Positions 8,816 through 18,110 are shown, counted from the stretch's first letter. The stretch: 64,000 bases of DNA from Clostridium merdae (GCF_900176635.1 NZ_FXLN01000004.1:1260231-1324230); one strand, 5' to 3'. Numbers and translations are program-made. The notes: generated from the sequence alone by a model not told the origin.

Positions 8816-9585
8816 GGTTTCGACTCCAGATTCTGGTAAAATGCGCGAACCTCAGTCATTTTTCCACAGCTCATTTTCCCTTCGGGACAAGCACCAAACA
8901 CACAGGGTGGCCCGCAGTGAGAAAACAGGTTTGGTGCTACACCACGCACCAAACGCAGCATTTGAACCGCAACCTCCTGAATCTCCCATTGTGCACGGTT
9001 ACAGCAACGGTGCGAAAAGAAATTATAGAGTGAACGAGCATTCATAGTGCAAATCATTTTTGTTTCGCAGGCATTTGGTAATACAAATCGAGCATCCTCA
9101 ATTGCTTTTTTCAAGGAAGCACGGGCAGCCTCCTCCGGCTTTTTACCCTGAGCAATCATTTCAGCTTGGTGCTTTTCTTGCAAAATAAGCGTTATGTTCT
9201 CATATCGGCGCTGCGCGTCCTCCATAGAGGCAATAAACTCTTGCTTTGCCTCCGGTATATTCTCTATTTCAGGCGGAATAACATAGCCAAACTGATGCTC
9301 CGCCACATATCTTTGGCTTTGCACGCTGTAAGAGGCAATGCGGTGGCGGGTCATCTGTGCCAAAAACGCACGCGATACACCCTCAATTGCAAATGTAAAT
9401 GAAGCATGCTCAATGGGGCTTTCATGCCCAATTTCAGAGAGCATCTCCACAAAACGAGCTGTTTTTTCTTCGGTAAGCCCGTCCATAATATGTTCCACAC
9501 CCGCAGCGGAATAACAGAGCTTAGCGGCAGCTGCCACCGTCTGTTCCGGCTGCGGAGTATATGCGATTAGTGCAACTTTAACCAT
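8812..9585 (-). CDS. thyX: Flavin-dependent thymidylate synthase ThyX
   Basis: 257 residues. It makes dTMP from dUMP with methylene-THF and FAD. The ThyX motif RHR-x7-S is seen in RHRIASYSVQSQRY (about residues 78-91). The C-terminus carries a cysteine-rich tail (SHCGPPCVFGACPEGKMSC) found in a subset of clostridial ThyX proteins. The start ATG at 9585 follows the stop of the pseudokinase gene by five bases, with GGAGG inside that gene's end. No thyA is seen in the window. Confidence 0.95.
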   Translation of the reverse strand: MVKVALIAYTPQPEQTVAAAAKLCYSAAGVEHIMDGLTEEKTARFVEMLSEIGHESPIEHASFTFAIEGVSRAFLAQMTRHRIASYSVQSQRYVAEHQFGYVIPPEIENIPEAKQEFIASMEDAQRRYENITLILQEKHQAEMIAQGKKPEEAARASLKKAIEDARFVLPNACETKMICTMNARSLYNFFSHRCCNRAQWEIQEVAVQMLRLVRGVAPNLFSHCGPPCVFGACPEGKMSCGKMTEVRAFYQNLESKP

Positions 9586-9590
9586 TGTTA

Positions 9591-11306
9591 TTAAGATCCT
9601 CCGCTTCTAGTGGGACCGCCCAATACAGATGGATCCGGCCCTTTGCTTAATAATATAACTACATGGGCGCCGTATTCCAGTGTATCACCAGCCTCCTGGT
9701 TTTGGTAACCCACTGCTTGCCCTGCTGGAATTGAATCATCAAAAACATCCCGTTTTGCAGGAGTTAAGCCCGAAGTTGCCACCGCAAGCGATGCGTCCTC
9801 AAGGCTCATTCCACGAATTACGGGGAGTGCTCGCATTTTTGCACCCTGGCTTACTACTACCACTATTTTTACACCGGCAGGAGCCAATTCCCCTTCTGCG
9901 GGAGATTGACTAATCACTCTGCCTTCGGCGACCGTGTCATTAAACTCTTTGTCAGATACTAAAATATCGTAGCTTTCAGTTCCGGCACTTTCCGCAGCCA
10001 GAATATCATCGAGCTTCTGCCCTACCAGGTTTGGTACCGGTAAACGGTCAGCTTCAGAAAGCTCAGCACCTAAAGTGCCCCCGCCCCCTGCGGCCGGTGC
10101 CCCTGCTCCAGCCATTGGCATATCGGAGTCATACGACTCTATTTCGGCTTTCATTGCAGCCGAATTTGGCACTCCAGCGGGACTGCCATAGCTAGGTGGA
10201 AACAGCCAGAAAATTCCCAGACAGATAAAAACAGCCAGAGAAACCACACCAGAACCGATTGCCCAAGCCATTCCAGGAATACCTTTGCGAGTAGGCTCGG
10301 GTTCCATGGGGATTTCCGGCGGCAGTGGCTGCTCTATTTTTGCCGTGACTGTTGGCGCAGCAGAAAGCTCTGCCCGCAAACGCTCAAAATGAGGAGTGCG
10401 CTTGGAGGGCATCACCTGCAATGCGTTGGCAAGGCCGGTAATCACGTAAGGCGGCAAGCTTTTAAGTGTACTGGTGGGTATCATCAAGCGGGAATCGGTC
10501 TTGCGGCGCAAAGCATCTTGCGGCAGTGCACCCGTCAGTGCAAAAAACAGACATGCCGCAAAGCCGTACACATCCGTTGATTCATCCGGTACATAATTCA
10601 TTACATACTGCTCTAGCGCAGCACAGCCCGCTACCAAATCTGGCGGGAGGTCTGTGTCCATACGGCGAACCACATCCAGCTCAAAATCGGTGAGCTTCAT
10701 GCGGCCATCCTGCAAAATCACCAATGTATCGGGTGAAATACCAAGGTGGTTTATTCCCTTGGAATGCAAGGTAGAGAGTGCAGACAGCACTGGCATAAAT
10801 AAGGGGCGGGCGGCATTCCAATCAATACTTCCACCGCGGCGCTCCACAAAATAGCGCAGCGTAATGCACTCTTCCCATTCCGCTACGGTATAAGCCGTTC
10901 CGTTTTCCTCAAATATGTCGTAAATCTGCTCTACGGCAGAAAGCTGCCGCATGTGAGCCAGCTCACGGGCATCGTTTAAAAAGGATTCTCGGTATTCTCC
11001 AAAAGTGACTTCACTGCCGTCAATAATGCGCACCGTTTTACCGTCTGGCAGGCGCTCGCCCATGGTTTGAGGAAAAAACTCACGGATAAGAGTTTTAATA
11101 TTCAGCACACTGTCATAGCCAATATAGGAGATGCCCTCTCCATTCACCTTTTGCGCCATTCCAACCAAATACCGGTTTTGCAGCATTGTTTTCAGTGGCA
11201 GGGCATCAGGGCGCTGCGGTTCATTTGCCGAAGACTCGCAGTGAGGGCAAGGTTCGCCGCTCGGGCGCTCCGTCATACAGTTCATGCATAGCTCAAAGTC
11301 AGTCAT
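9591..11306 (-). CDS. PASTA-domain membrane pseudokinase with N-terminal zinc ribbon
   Basis: 571 residues, ATG at 11306 after GGAGGA. Order: zinc ribbon (C7, C10, C20, C23), Ser/Thr-kinase fold (about 47-320), proline-rich linker, one membrane helix (about 345-368), Gly/Ala-rich linker, two PASTA repeats (about 425-490 and 494-560). The kinase signatures look disabled: the usual VAIKE lysine is arginine (LIREFFP), HRD is HLG (HLGISPDTL), and DFG is DFE. PASTA repeats normally bind muropeptides. A scaffold or sensor role at the membrane is inferred. It heads the thyX-tmk operon, an unusual place for such a protein. Confidence 0.85.
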   Translation of the reverse strand: MTDFELCMNCMTERPSGEPCPHCESSANEPQRPDALPLKTMLQNRYLVGMAQKVNGEGISYIGYDSVLNIKTLIREFFPQTMGERLPDGKTVRIIDGSEVTFGEYRESFLNDARELAHMRQLSAVEQIYDIFEENGTAYTVAEWEECITLRYFVERRGGSIDWNAARPLFMPVLSALSTLHSKGINHLGISPDTLVILQDGRMKLTDFELDVVRRMDTDLPPDLVAGCAALEQYVMNYVPDESTDVYGFAACLFFALTGALPQDALRRKTDSRLMIPTSTLKSLPPYVITGLANALQVMPSKRTPHFERLRAELSAAPTVTAKIEQPLPPEIPMEPEPTRKGIPGMAWAIGSGVVSLAVFICLGIFWLFPPSYGSPAGVPNSAAMKAEIESYDSDMPMAGAGAPAAGGGGTLGAELSEADRLPVPNLVGQKLDDILAAESAGTESYDILVSDKEFNDTVAEGRVISQSPAEGELAPAGVKIVVVVSQGAKMRALPVIRGMSLEDASLAVATSGLTPAKRDVFDDSIPAGQAVGYQNQEAGDTLEYGAHVVILLSKGPDPSVLGGPTRSGGS

Positions 11307-11342
11307 ACTGGTTCCTCCATAATGCTATTATGGACACACAAA

Positions 11343-11397
11343 GCGGGCGTTATCCCGCCGGTTGGCGCCATAGCCATTTCCGGCGGGTAACGCCGGG
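11343..11397 (-). repeat. Large GC-rich palindrome in the leader of the pseudokinase operon
   Basis: Arms 11343-11361 and 11380-11397 pair over about 17 positions around an 18-base loop, in an otherwise AT-rich spacer. It lies between the -10 box at 11461-11466 and the start codon at 11306, so it would be in the mRNA leader. It has no T-tract and so is not a simple terminator. It could be a dispersed repeat element or a leader structure. An open frame of 49 codons (ATG at 11452, stop overlapping the next start) crosses it but has no ribosome site. Confidence 0.6.
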
Positions 11398-11460
11398 CAT
11401 TCCGGTTCAGCCCGGTGTTTTCGGGGGAAACGCACATCACCCGATCTTTCATATTTAGAA

Positions 11461-11490
11461 AGTATACCACATTTTTATGCGTTCTTGCAA
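11461..11490 (-). promoter_or_regulatory. Promoter of the pseudokinase-thyX operon
   Basis: On the minus strand TTGCAA (11490-11485), an 18-base spacer and TATACT (11466-11461). The start would be near 11454, giving a leader of roughly 148 nt that includes the palindrome. The rest of 11490-11570 is AT-rich with nothing else recognised. Confidence 0.6.
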
Positions 11491-11576
11491 TAACAAAGCT
11501 GTTACTCTTACGGCAAGTCCAATTTTAACACACTAAATATAACTTGATTTTAAATGAAATTTTAAAACGGAGCGAA

Positions 11577-11605
11577 TTGATATTCAGAATACGCTTTGCT
11601 ATAAT
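11577..11605 (+). promoter_or_regulatory. Promoter of the ppx-ppk-pfk operon
   Basis: TTGATA (11577-11582), 17 bases, TATAAT (11600-11605). The transcript start would be near 11612, giving a leader of about 165 nt before the ppx ATG at 11778; no clear structure is seen in that leader. Confidence 0.65.
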
Positions 11606-11777
11606 AAATTACAATATTTTTGCTCTTACCGCTCTATTGTAGAATACAGAATAAGAACCTACGCTACCATTCAGTAATAGAATAGAAAATCTGTTTTTTC
11701 TCGAAGCGTTTCAAAGAATTCCAGCAATTTAAGAGAATACTAATGAAATCTTGCTGAGTATTGGAGGCTCTGTGTAC

Positions 11778-13331
11778 ATGAACCGTAAAAAAGGCGGTAA
11801 GGTAGCCGCTGTAATCGACATCGGCTCAAGCATGCTGAAAATGAAAATCGCACAATTGCAAAAAGATAATATCGTAACCTTAGACCGGTTAGAATACCCC
11901 ATTAAAATTGGTTCTGAGGTTTTTCACGGTGGAAAAATCAGCTTTGAGAGCCTCTGGAAGCTTTCTTCTACTTTGCATGGTTACAGCGACGTACTCAAGG
12001 AATATGGTGCTGAGCAGCCGCGTGTGGTTTCTACCACCGCTTTGCGCGAAGCAAAAAACCGCGATTACATTACCGACCAGTTGAAAATACAAAATGGTAT
12101 TTCGGTTCAGGTTCTGGAGGATGACCAAGAAAAAACGCTCATCTACTCCGAGATACTAAACTCTATAAAATCCATGCCGAATTTTCCGGCGGGTAACACA
12201 CTCATTTCTTTTATTGGTACAGGGAGTATTGGTCTTTCCATTTTTGACGGAACCAATATGATATTTTCCCAGAACATCTCAATCGGGCCAATGAAGCTGT
12301 ATAACATGCTCGGCAGCATTCAAGAAAACAGCGGCGATTTTGATACGGTGGTGGAGGAATACCTGAACCTTACCGTGCGGCATATCCCCATCCCCGGCCG
12401 TTTGAACAGCATTCGCAACCTTGTGCTTGCAGGGAGCGAAATTGAGCTGATTGCACGTATTTGCGGTGTAAAGCCTGAAAAGGGGCATTACGTCATACAG
12501 TCCGAGCTCATCGGCCGCTTGCTGCAAGAGGTTCGCGTTATGACTCCGGACACCCTTGCCGCCAAATACGACATTACAGACGCAAGTGCGCAGGTGCTGT
12601 ACCCGGTGCTTGTGATTTATATGCAGCTCCTTGAGTTGACGCACGCCGACCGGGTGATTTGCCCCAAAATAGAGCTTTGGGATGCGATTTTGCGCCAGAT
12701 GCTCGTACCCAAAAGCAAAAAAGAATACGAGACTCATGTCATTAACAGCTCTATCTCCTGTGCACAGTGGATTGCAGACCGTTACCGCTGTAATCCCTCG
12801 CATTCGGATGCCGTTCGCCGTTTCTCCTGCCGTATCTTTGACAAAACTAAGAAAATACATGGGATGGATTATAAAAGCCGGCTCATATTAGAGCTGGCCT
12901 GCATTCTGCACGACGCAGGGTATTATATTAATTCGAAGGAACACCTCAACAGTACATTTGACCTTGTAAAGAACATTGATATCTACGGCCTGACGGATCG
13001 CGAAGTGCTGATGGTTGCCTTTTTATCAAGCTACGATGAATACAACGTTCCCAGTGATGACGACCCCGAATTTAATCGGCTCGATAAACAAACCCGCCTT
13101 ATGATTTCAAAGCTGGTGGCAATTTTCCGCCTTTCAAATGCGTTAGATAAATCGCAGACACAAAAACTTAAGGACATTGCAATTAAGCTTGAAAAAGACC
13201 GGCTTGTGATTACAAGCTCCAGTGACGGAAACCTTACTCTTGAAAAATGGGCGTTCGATTTATGTGCGCCATTTTTTCAGGAGGTATTCGGGATTCACCC
13301 TGTGCTGAATATAAAAACGCTAATGCTTTGA
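11778..13331 (+). CDS. ppx: Ppx/GppA-type exopolyphosphatase
   Basis: 517 residues from ATG 11778, with GGAGG at 11763-11767; an upstream in-frame TTG at 11751 has no site. The N-terminal actin-like ATPase fold begins VAAVIDIGSSMLKMKIAQL and contains STTALREAKN and FIGTGSIGLSIFDG, all Ppx/GppA landmarks, although the second-domain glycine loop is altered (usually DIGGGS, here FIGTGS). The C-terminal half is an HD-like region (ELACILHDAGYYIN). The protein releases phosphate from polyphosphate or pppGpp. It is followed 17 bases later by ppk1, so the cell makes synthesis and breakdown enzymes together. Confidence 0.9.
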   Translation: MNRKKGGKVAAVIDIGSSMLKMKIAQLQKDNIVTLDRLEYPIKIGSEVFHGGKISFESLWKLSSTLHGYSDVLKEYGAEQPRVVSTTALREAKNRDYITDQLKIQNGISVQVLEDDQEKTLIYSEILNSIKSMPNFPAGNTLISFIGTGSIGLSIFDGTNMIFSQNISIGPMKLYNMLGSIQENSGDFDTVVEEYLNLTVRHIPIPGRLNSIRNLVLAGSEIELIARICGVKPEKGHYVIQSELIGRLLQEVRVMTPDTLAAKYDITDASAQVLYPVLVIYMQLLELTHADRVICPKIELWDAILRQMLVPKSKKEYETHVINSSISCAQWIADRYRCNPSHSDAVRRFSCRIFDKTKKIHGMDYKSRLILELACILHDAGYYINSKEHLNSTFDLVKNIDIYGLTDREVLMVAFLSSYDEYNVPSDDDPEFNRLDKQTRLMISKLVAIFRLSNALDKSQTQKLKDIAIKLEKDRLVITSSSDGNLTLEKWAFDLCAPFFQEVFGIHPVLNIKTLML

Positions 13332-13347
13332 GGAAAGGGGAAAAACA

Positions 13348-15468
13348 ATGAACGAAAACAAGCAGTTCCCATTTGTGAATCGGGAACTGAGCTGGATGGA
13401 CTTTAACTGGCGCGTGTTGGAAGAAGCCTTTGAAAAAGAAAACCCCGTGATGGAGCGCCTGCGTTTTTTAGGAATTACTTCTTCTAATTTGGATGAATTT
13501 TTTATGGTTCGCGTTGCAGGAGTAAAAGCGCAGGTGCAGTCCGGCTACAAAATACCGGATCTTTCCGGCCTTACACCGGAAGAGCTGATGATTCGCCTGA
13601 CTCGCAAAATTCGAACCTTTACGGAGCAGCAGTATAACTCCTTGCACCGCTCCATACTGCCTACATTGCGAAAAGAAAATATTTTCTTTAGCACCCCAAA
13701 CGATTTAAATGAGGAGCAGCAACTCTTCCTCTCCGATTATTTTGATAAAATTCTTTTCCCTGTATTAACGCCGCTTGCGGTAGACCGCAGCCGCCCGTTC
13801 CCCATGCTCTCAAATAAGAGCCTTAATCTGGCAGTTCGCCTAAAAGGGGAAGAGGAATCTCTGTTTGCCGTGGTACAGGTACCTTCTATTCTCTCTCGCT
13901 TTTTGCAGATTCCCGACCCAGAACGCAAGGTTTTTGTGCTTTTAGAGAATATGATATCGTATAAGATTAATACACTATTTAGCATGCACCAAATTGAGGC
14001 ATGTTCACCCTTCCGTTTAACCCGAAATTCGGATTTGGAAATTGACGAGGATGCGGAAGACCTGCTCACTGAAGTGCAAAAATCCATTAAAAAGAGAAAG
14101 CGGGGGCGCCCTGTTCGACTTGAGATATTGCAGAACTGCGACCCTGATATCAAAGATTTTCTTGTGGAAATGCTCGATTTAAAATCGCACGACTTATTTG
14201 AGGTTCCCGGGCCGATTGACCTTACCTACCTTACCAAATTTGCATCACTTCCCGGGTACGATTCGCTGTGCTTTGACCCCATTAAGCCCGTATACCCACC
14301 AGCGGCTTTTTGGGGATATGAAGATGTTTTCGAAGCCATTCGTGAAAAAGACCGGATGGTACACCACCCCTATGAAAGCTTTCAATGTGTGGTCGATTTT
14401 GTCAGCCGTGCTGCCGACGACGCGGATGTATTGGCGATTAAGCAAACCCTGTACCGCGTAAGTGGGCACTCTCCCATTATCGGCGCTCTCATCCGTGCGG
14501 CAGAAAACGGGAAGCAAGTAACCGTATTAGTCGAGCTAAAAGCGCGATTTGATGAAGAAAACAACATTAACTGGGCGAAAAAGCTGGAGCAAGCCGGCTG
14601 CCATGTGATATACGGCTTAGCAGGCCTGAAAACCCACTGTAAAATCTTACTCGTAGTAAGGCGGGAAGAGGATGGAATCCGCCGCTATGTTCACATGGGA
14701 ACCGGCAACTACAACGACTCTACCGCAAAAATCTATACCGATATTGGCGTGTTCACCTGCCGTGAGCCGTATGGAATTGATGCTTCCTCCCTGTTCAACG
14801 TACTTACCGGCTATTCCCGCCCGCCGGAGTACCGCAAATTTGTAGTAGCTCCGCAGAGTATGCGCAGCTTTTTTGCACGGATGATTCGTCGGGAAACCGA
14901 AAACGCCAAGAAGGGTCTTCCGAGCGGAATTACAGTAAAGGTAAACGCCCTCATTGATTCGCAAATAATTAGCCTATTGTACGAAGCCTCAAAGGCGGGC
15001 GTGCCCATTCACCTAATCGTGCGAGGTATGTGCAGCCTCATTCCTCGCCTGCCGGGGATGAGTGAAACCATCACTGTACAAAGCATCGTGGGGCAGCTTT
15101 TGGAGCACAGCCGTATTTTTGCATTTGAGAACGCGGGGGAACCCAAAATATACATGGGCAGTGCAGATTGGATGCCCCGTAATTTAGACCGACGTGTAGA
15201 GCTGGTCTTCCCCATTGAGGGTGAGGATTTAAAACGCCGTGCATTTGATATATTAGAAATTATGAAAAGCGACAATGTAAATACACGCATGATGCAGCCA
15301 GACACGGCTTATCTACAAGTAAACCGCCGCCGTGGCAAGGCCGCCATCAATTGTCAGTCTTTGTTCTCTACTATGGCAAAGAAAAATGTATCGGAACTGA
15401 AAAAAACAGAGGAAAGCAAGCTGATGGAGCCGATTCGTGATGCGGATAAGGCAAAGCGGCTCAAATAA
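13348..15468 (+). CDS. ppk1: Polyphosphate kinase 1
   Basis: 706 residues. It reversibly transfers the ATP gamma-phosphate onto polyphosphate chains. The N-domain starts FVNRELSWMDFNWRVLEEA, and TSSNLDEFFMVRVAG is the usual early signature. The C1 domain carries the catalytic histidine in LKTHCKILLVVR, with the partner region MGTGNYNDSTAKIYTDIGVFT beginning about 30 residues on. A basic C-terminal tail of about 40 residues extends the usual core. It starts after AGGAAAGGGG and ends 20 bases before pfk. Confidence 0.97.
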   Translation: MNENKQFPFVNRELSWMDFNWRVLEEAFEKENPVMERLRFLGITSSNLDEFFMVRVAGVKAQVQSGYKIPDLSGLTPEELMIRLTRKIRTFTEQQYNSLHRSILPTLRKENIFFSTPNDLNEEQQLFLSDYFDKILFPVLTPLAVDRSRPFPMLSNKSLNLAVRLKGEEESLFAVVQVPSILSRFLQIPDPERKVFVLLENMISYKINTLFSMHQIEACSPFRLTRNSDLEIDEDAEDLLTEVQKSIKKRKRGRPVRLEILQNCDPDIKDFLVEMLDLKSHDLFEVPGPIDLTYLTKFASLPGYDSLCFDPIKPVYPPAAFWGYEDVFEAIREKDRMVHHPYESFQCVVDFVSRAADDADVLAIKQTLYRVSGHSPIIGALIRAAENGKQVTVLVELKARFDEENNINWAKKLEQAGCHVIYGLAGLKTHCKILLVVRREEDGIRRYVHMGTGNYNDSTAKIYTDIGVFTCREPYGIDASSLFNVLTGYSRPPEYRKFVVAPQSMRSFFARMIRRETENAKKGLPSGITVKVNALIDSQIISLLYEASKAGVPIHLIVRGMCSLIPRLPGMSETITVQSIVGQLLEHSRIFAFENAGEPKIYMGSADWMPRNLDRRVELVFPIEGEDLKRRAFDILEIMKSDNVNTRMMQPDTAYLQVNRRRGKAAINCQSLFSTMAKKNVSELKKTEESKLMEPIRDADKAKRLK

Positions 15469-15488
15469 GGAAAGGGGCAACACAACTC

Positions 15489-16562
15489 ATGAGAGTAGGG
15501 ATTCTGACAAGCGGAGGCGACTGCCAAGGCCTAAACGCCGCAATACGTGCAGTGGGAAAAGCTCTTTACGAAAAATTTGAGGAGGATGTAACCATCTTCG
15601 GGCTTCGCGATGGTTACCGTGGCCTGATGGAGGGCGATTACTGGGAGATGAACCCGCGCGACTTTTCCGGTATTTTAACACTGGGCGGCACCATCCTTGG
15701 TACCTCTCGCCAACCATTTAAAGAGATTCGCGGCCCCGAGGGCAGCCAAAGTGAAAAAGTGGAACAGATGAAGCGCAATTATAAAAAGCTGCGCCTCGAT
15801 TGTTTGGTTATATTAGGAGGCAACGGCACCCATAAAACCGCTAACCTGCTCAGCAGCGAGGGACTCAATGTGATTACACTGCCCAAAACCATTGACAATG
15901 ACCTTTGGAATACCGAAATGACCTTCGGATTTTCAAGCGCAGTTGAAATTGCCTCTACCGTTATCGATTCCATTCACAGCACCGCCACCTCACATGGTCG
16001 CGTATTTATCGTGGAGCTAATGGGACACAAGGTCGGCTGGCTAACACTGCACGCTGGCATTGCTGGAGGCGCAGACGCCATTTTGTTACCGGAGATTCCC
16101 TACAACATTGATTCCATTTGCCGGGCGTTGCAACAAAGAAAGCGCTCTGGCAAACAGTTCTCGATTTTAGCCGTTGCGGAAGGTGCGCTTTCTGTAAAAG
16201 AAGCCACGCTTTCTAAGAAAGAATTTAAGGCACAACGAGCCAAAATGACAGAACCCTCTCTCTCCTACCGCTTGGCAAAGGAGATTGGTGAGAGAACCGG
16301 CAATGAGGTTCGAGTAACCATCCCCGGGCATTTCCAGCGAGGAGGCAGCCCTTGCCCTTATGACCGTGTTCTGGCAACACGCCTGGGTACTGCCGCCGCA
16401 CAGATGATTCAAGACCGTCATTTTGGCTGTATGGTGGCGTTGCAAAACCAAAAGATTGTTCCCGTGCCGCTCAGTGAAGTAGCCGGCAAGCTCAAGGCAG
16501 TACCGCTGGATTGCGATTTGATTCAGTCCGCACGAGATATCGGAATCAGCTTTGGGGACTAA
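15489..16562 (+). CDS. pfkA: 6-phosphofructokinase, group with mixed ATP/PPi-type motifs
   Basis: 357 residues. It phosphorylates fructose 6-phosphate in glycolysis. The N-terminus is GILTSGGDCQGLNAAIRAV. The phosphoryl-donor loop reads GGNGTH: the glycine at the fourth position is the ATP-type residue (PPi enzymes have aspartate). The catalytic loop reads PKTIDND, where the lysine is the residue typical of PPi-linked enzymes. Such a mix is found in the so-called group III or mixed-substrate PFKs, so the donor cannot be decided by eye. It is the third gene of the ppx-ppk1 operon and ends before a strong terminator. Confidence 0.92.
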   Translation: MRVGILTSGGDCQGLNAAIRAVGKALYEKFEEDVTIFGLRDGYRGLMEGDYWEMNPRDFSGILTLGGTILGTSRQPFKEIRGPEGSQSEKVEQMKRNYKKLRLDCLVILGGNGTHKTANLLSSEGLNVITLPKTIDNDLWNTEMTFGFSSAVEIASTVIDSIHSTATSHGRVFIVELMGHKVGWLTLHAGIAGGADAILLPEIPYNIDSICRALQQRKRSGKQFSILAVAEGALSVKEATLSKKEFKAQRAKMTEPSLSYRLAKEIGERTGNEVRVTIPGHFQRGGSPCPYDRVLATRLGTAAAQMIQDRHFGCMVALQNQKIVPVPLSEVAGKLKAVPLDCDLIQSARDIGISFGD

Positions 16563-16583
16563 AATAAAAACTTAGCCTATTTT

Positions 16584-16620
16584 AAAAGGAAGCACTTGCA
16601 ACTGCAAGTGCTTCCTTTTT
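16584..16620 (+). terminator. Terminator of ppx-ppk1-pfkA
   Basis: A near-perfect inverted repeat (16584-16600 with 16603-16619) followed by T residues. Its A-run on the left arm also makes it usable for the opposite-strand gene ending at 16672. Confidence 0.9.
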
Positions 16621-16671
16621 TGGATTCTTTAAAGCTATTAACGTAGTTTTTGCGCTTATTTACAACTGTTA

Positions 16672-17097
16672 TCAAGTATCTTGTTCAGCGGGTGGCTTGG
16701 GCTCGCTTTCATCATGCAGTGCTGGAATTTCTTCTGTTATTACGGGTCTGGGGCGAACCGAGGGCGTTTTGATATAAAATACCGCCTGTACCACAAAAAG
16801 TGCAAGTGAGGCTAAACATAACAGCCATAGATAGCTTGACCATTGGTAGAGCCCAGGCACGTTATTATCCGCCAAAACACCTTGAAACATTTGCCCCATA
16901 TATAAAGATACTCCGCACAAAAGGCTTATCAACAAATCGAGGAGACCTCTCTTTGGGTATATAGAGCGCTTTTTACTTCTAAGAAAAAAGTATAAGCTGC
17001 GTGCCGCATTGAAAAGAATAATGGTCATTGCAATGAAATACGAACCAAAGCACCACATGTAATGATTCATAATATCTTGCAGGGGATTCACCGCCAT
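16672..17097 (-). CDS. Small membrane protein of unknown function
   Basis: 141 residues from the ATG at 17097, which has GGAGGC seven bases upstream; the longer frame to 17166 lacks such a site. Three hydrophobic segments are visible: about 15-37 (YFIAMTIILFNAARSLYFFL), 52-72, and 87-108 (LWLLCLASLALFVVQAVFYI). The C-terminal tail of about 35 residues is acidic and proline-rich. I do not recognise the family. It is transcribed convergently with the pfk operon and divergently from the gene at 17322. Confidence 0.6.
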   Translation of the reverse strand: MAVNPLQDIMNHYMWCFGSYFIAMTIILFNAARSLYFFLRSKKRSIYPKRGLLDLLISLLCGVSLYMGQMFQGVLADNNVPGLYQWSSYLWLLCLASLALFVVQAVFYIKTPSVRPRPVITEEIPALHDESEPKPPAEQDT

Positions 17098-17213
17098 AAA
17101 CAACGCCTCCTTTTCTTTCATTATTTTACCAACTAATCTTCTAATATACAATCCATTTATAAGCAATGTTAGTTTTAATCCAAAAGGTTAACCACAGTTA
17201 TGGTTAATTCTTG

Positions 17214-17242
17214 TTGACAAAATTCGACAAAAGCAGTATAAT
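17214..17242 (+). promoter_or_regulatory. Consensus sigma-A promoter
   Basis: TTGACA (17214-17219), 17 bases, TATAAT (17237-17242): a perfect match. It drives the YczE-like gene starting at 17322, with a leader of about 75 nt. Confidence 0.85.
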
Positions 17243-17321
17243 TGGAACGTTTTTTGTTATTAGTTCTCTTGCTTAAGAATAAGCAGCTTTACACATAATT
17301 CAGGAACCATGGAGGAACTCG

Positions 17322-18002
17322 TTGACTAAGCATGATACATTAAAGCGTTATTTCATTTTTTTAGTTGGTATTTTTATTACGGATTTTGGCATTAGCTTTG
17401 TAACCAAAGCAGGTCTCGGAACATCGCCCATTTCAAGCATCCCTTATGCCTTGAGCTTTGGCTTTCAACCTACAATTGGAATGTTCACATTGTACATGAG
17501 CGCTGTTCTCATCATCATACAGTTGCTTTTATTAAAGAAAGACTTTCCAAAGCAGTATTATCTGCAAATACCTGCTTCCATCGCATTCTCATGGTTTATG
17601 GATTTAACAATGAATCTATTAACCTTTTTAACACCAAGCGCCTATTGGGAGAAACTGATCTCTCTTTTGATTGGTTGTATGCTATTAGCCATAGGAGTCA
17701 ACACCCAAATGATGGCAGATGTCGTATTGCTTCCTGGAGAAGCTTTTGTAAAGGCAATATCCATGACCTTACATACGGATTTTGGGAAAACAAAGGTAGC
17801 AATTGATACGCTATTCACCGTGATAGCTGGCCTGATTGGGTTGGTTTTATTCCACAAGATTACAGGTATTGGAGAAGGTACATTAATTGCAGCACTATTG
17901 GTTGGAACTATTGTCCGTTTCCTGAAAAGCAAATTCATTGTTATTGAAAACTTCTTTTTTGCAAGTGATTGTTGCACCAAAGATTCTGTAATTGTAAGAT
18001 AA
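17322..18002 (+). CDS. YczE/YyaS/YitT-like integral membrane protein (DUF6198 type)
   Basis: 226 residues. The start is TTG at 17322, six bases behind GGAGG; no in-frame ATG occurs for over 60 codons. Six hydrophobic segments fill the protein. The segment FVTKAGLGTSPISSIPYALS near the first helix is characteristic of the YczE-like family. These membrane proteins have no firmly known function; some neighbour regulators or transport genes. It is a single gene with its own strong promoter and terminator. Confidence 0.8.
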   Translation: MTKHDTLKRYFIFLVGIFITDFGISFVTKAGLGTSPISSIPYALSFGFQPTIGMFTLYMSAVLIIIQLLLLKKDFPKQYYLQIPASIAFSWFMDLTMNLLTFLTPSAYWEKLISLLIGCMLLAIGVNTQMMADVVLLPGEAFVKAISMTLHTDFGKTKVAIDTLFTVIAGLIGLVLFHKITGIGEGTLIAALLVGTIVRFLKSKFIVIENFFFASDCCTKDSVIVR

Positions 18003-18027
18003 TAGAGAAATAAAAATACAGCGATTG

Positions 18028-18054
18028 GGTGAGGGTAAACCTCACCTATTTTTT
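18028..18054 (+). terminator. Terminator of the YczE-like gene
   Basis: Stem ggtgagg/cctcacc (18028-18034, 18040-18046), five-base loop, then TATTTTTTAT. Confidence 0.85.
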
Positions 18055-18110
18055 ATGCTAAACATGCTTTTTCTTTAAATCTAGCAAGTTTTTGCTTGGC
18101 TATTAAAAAT

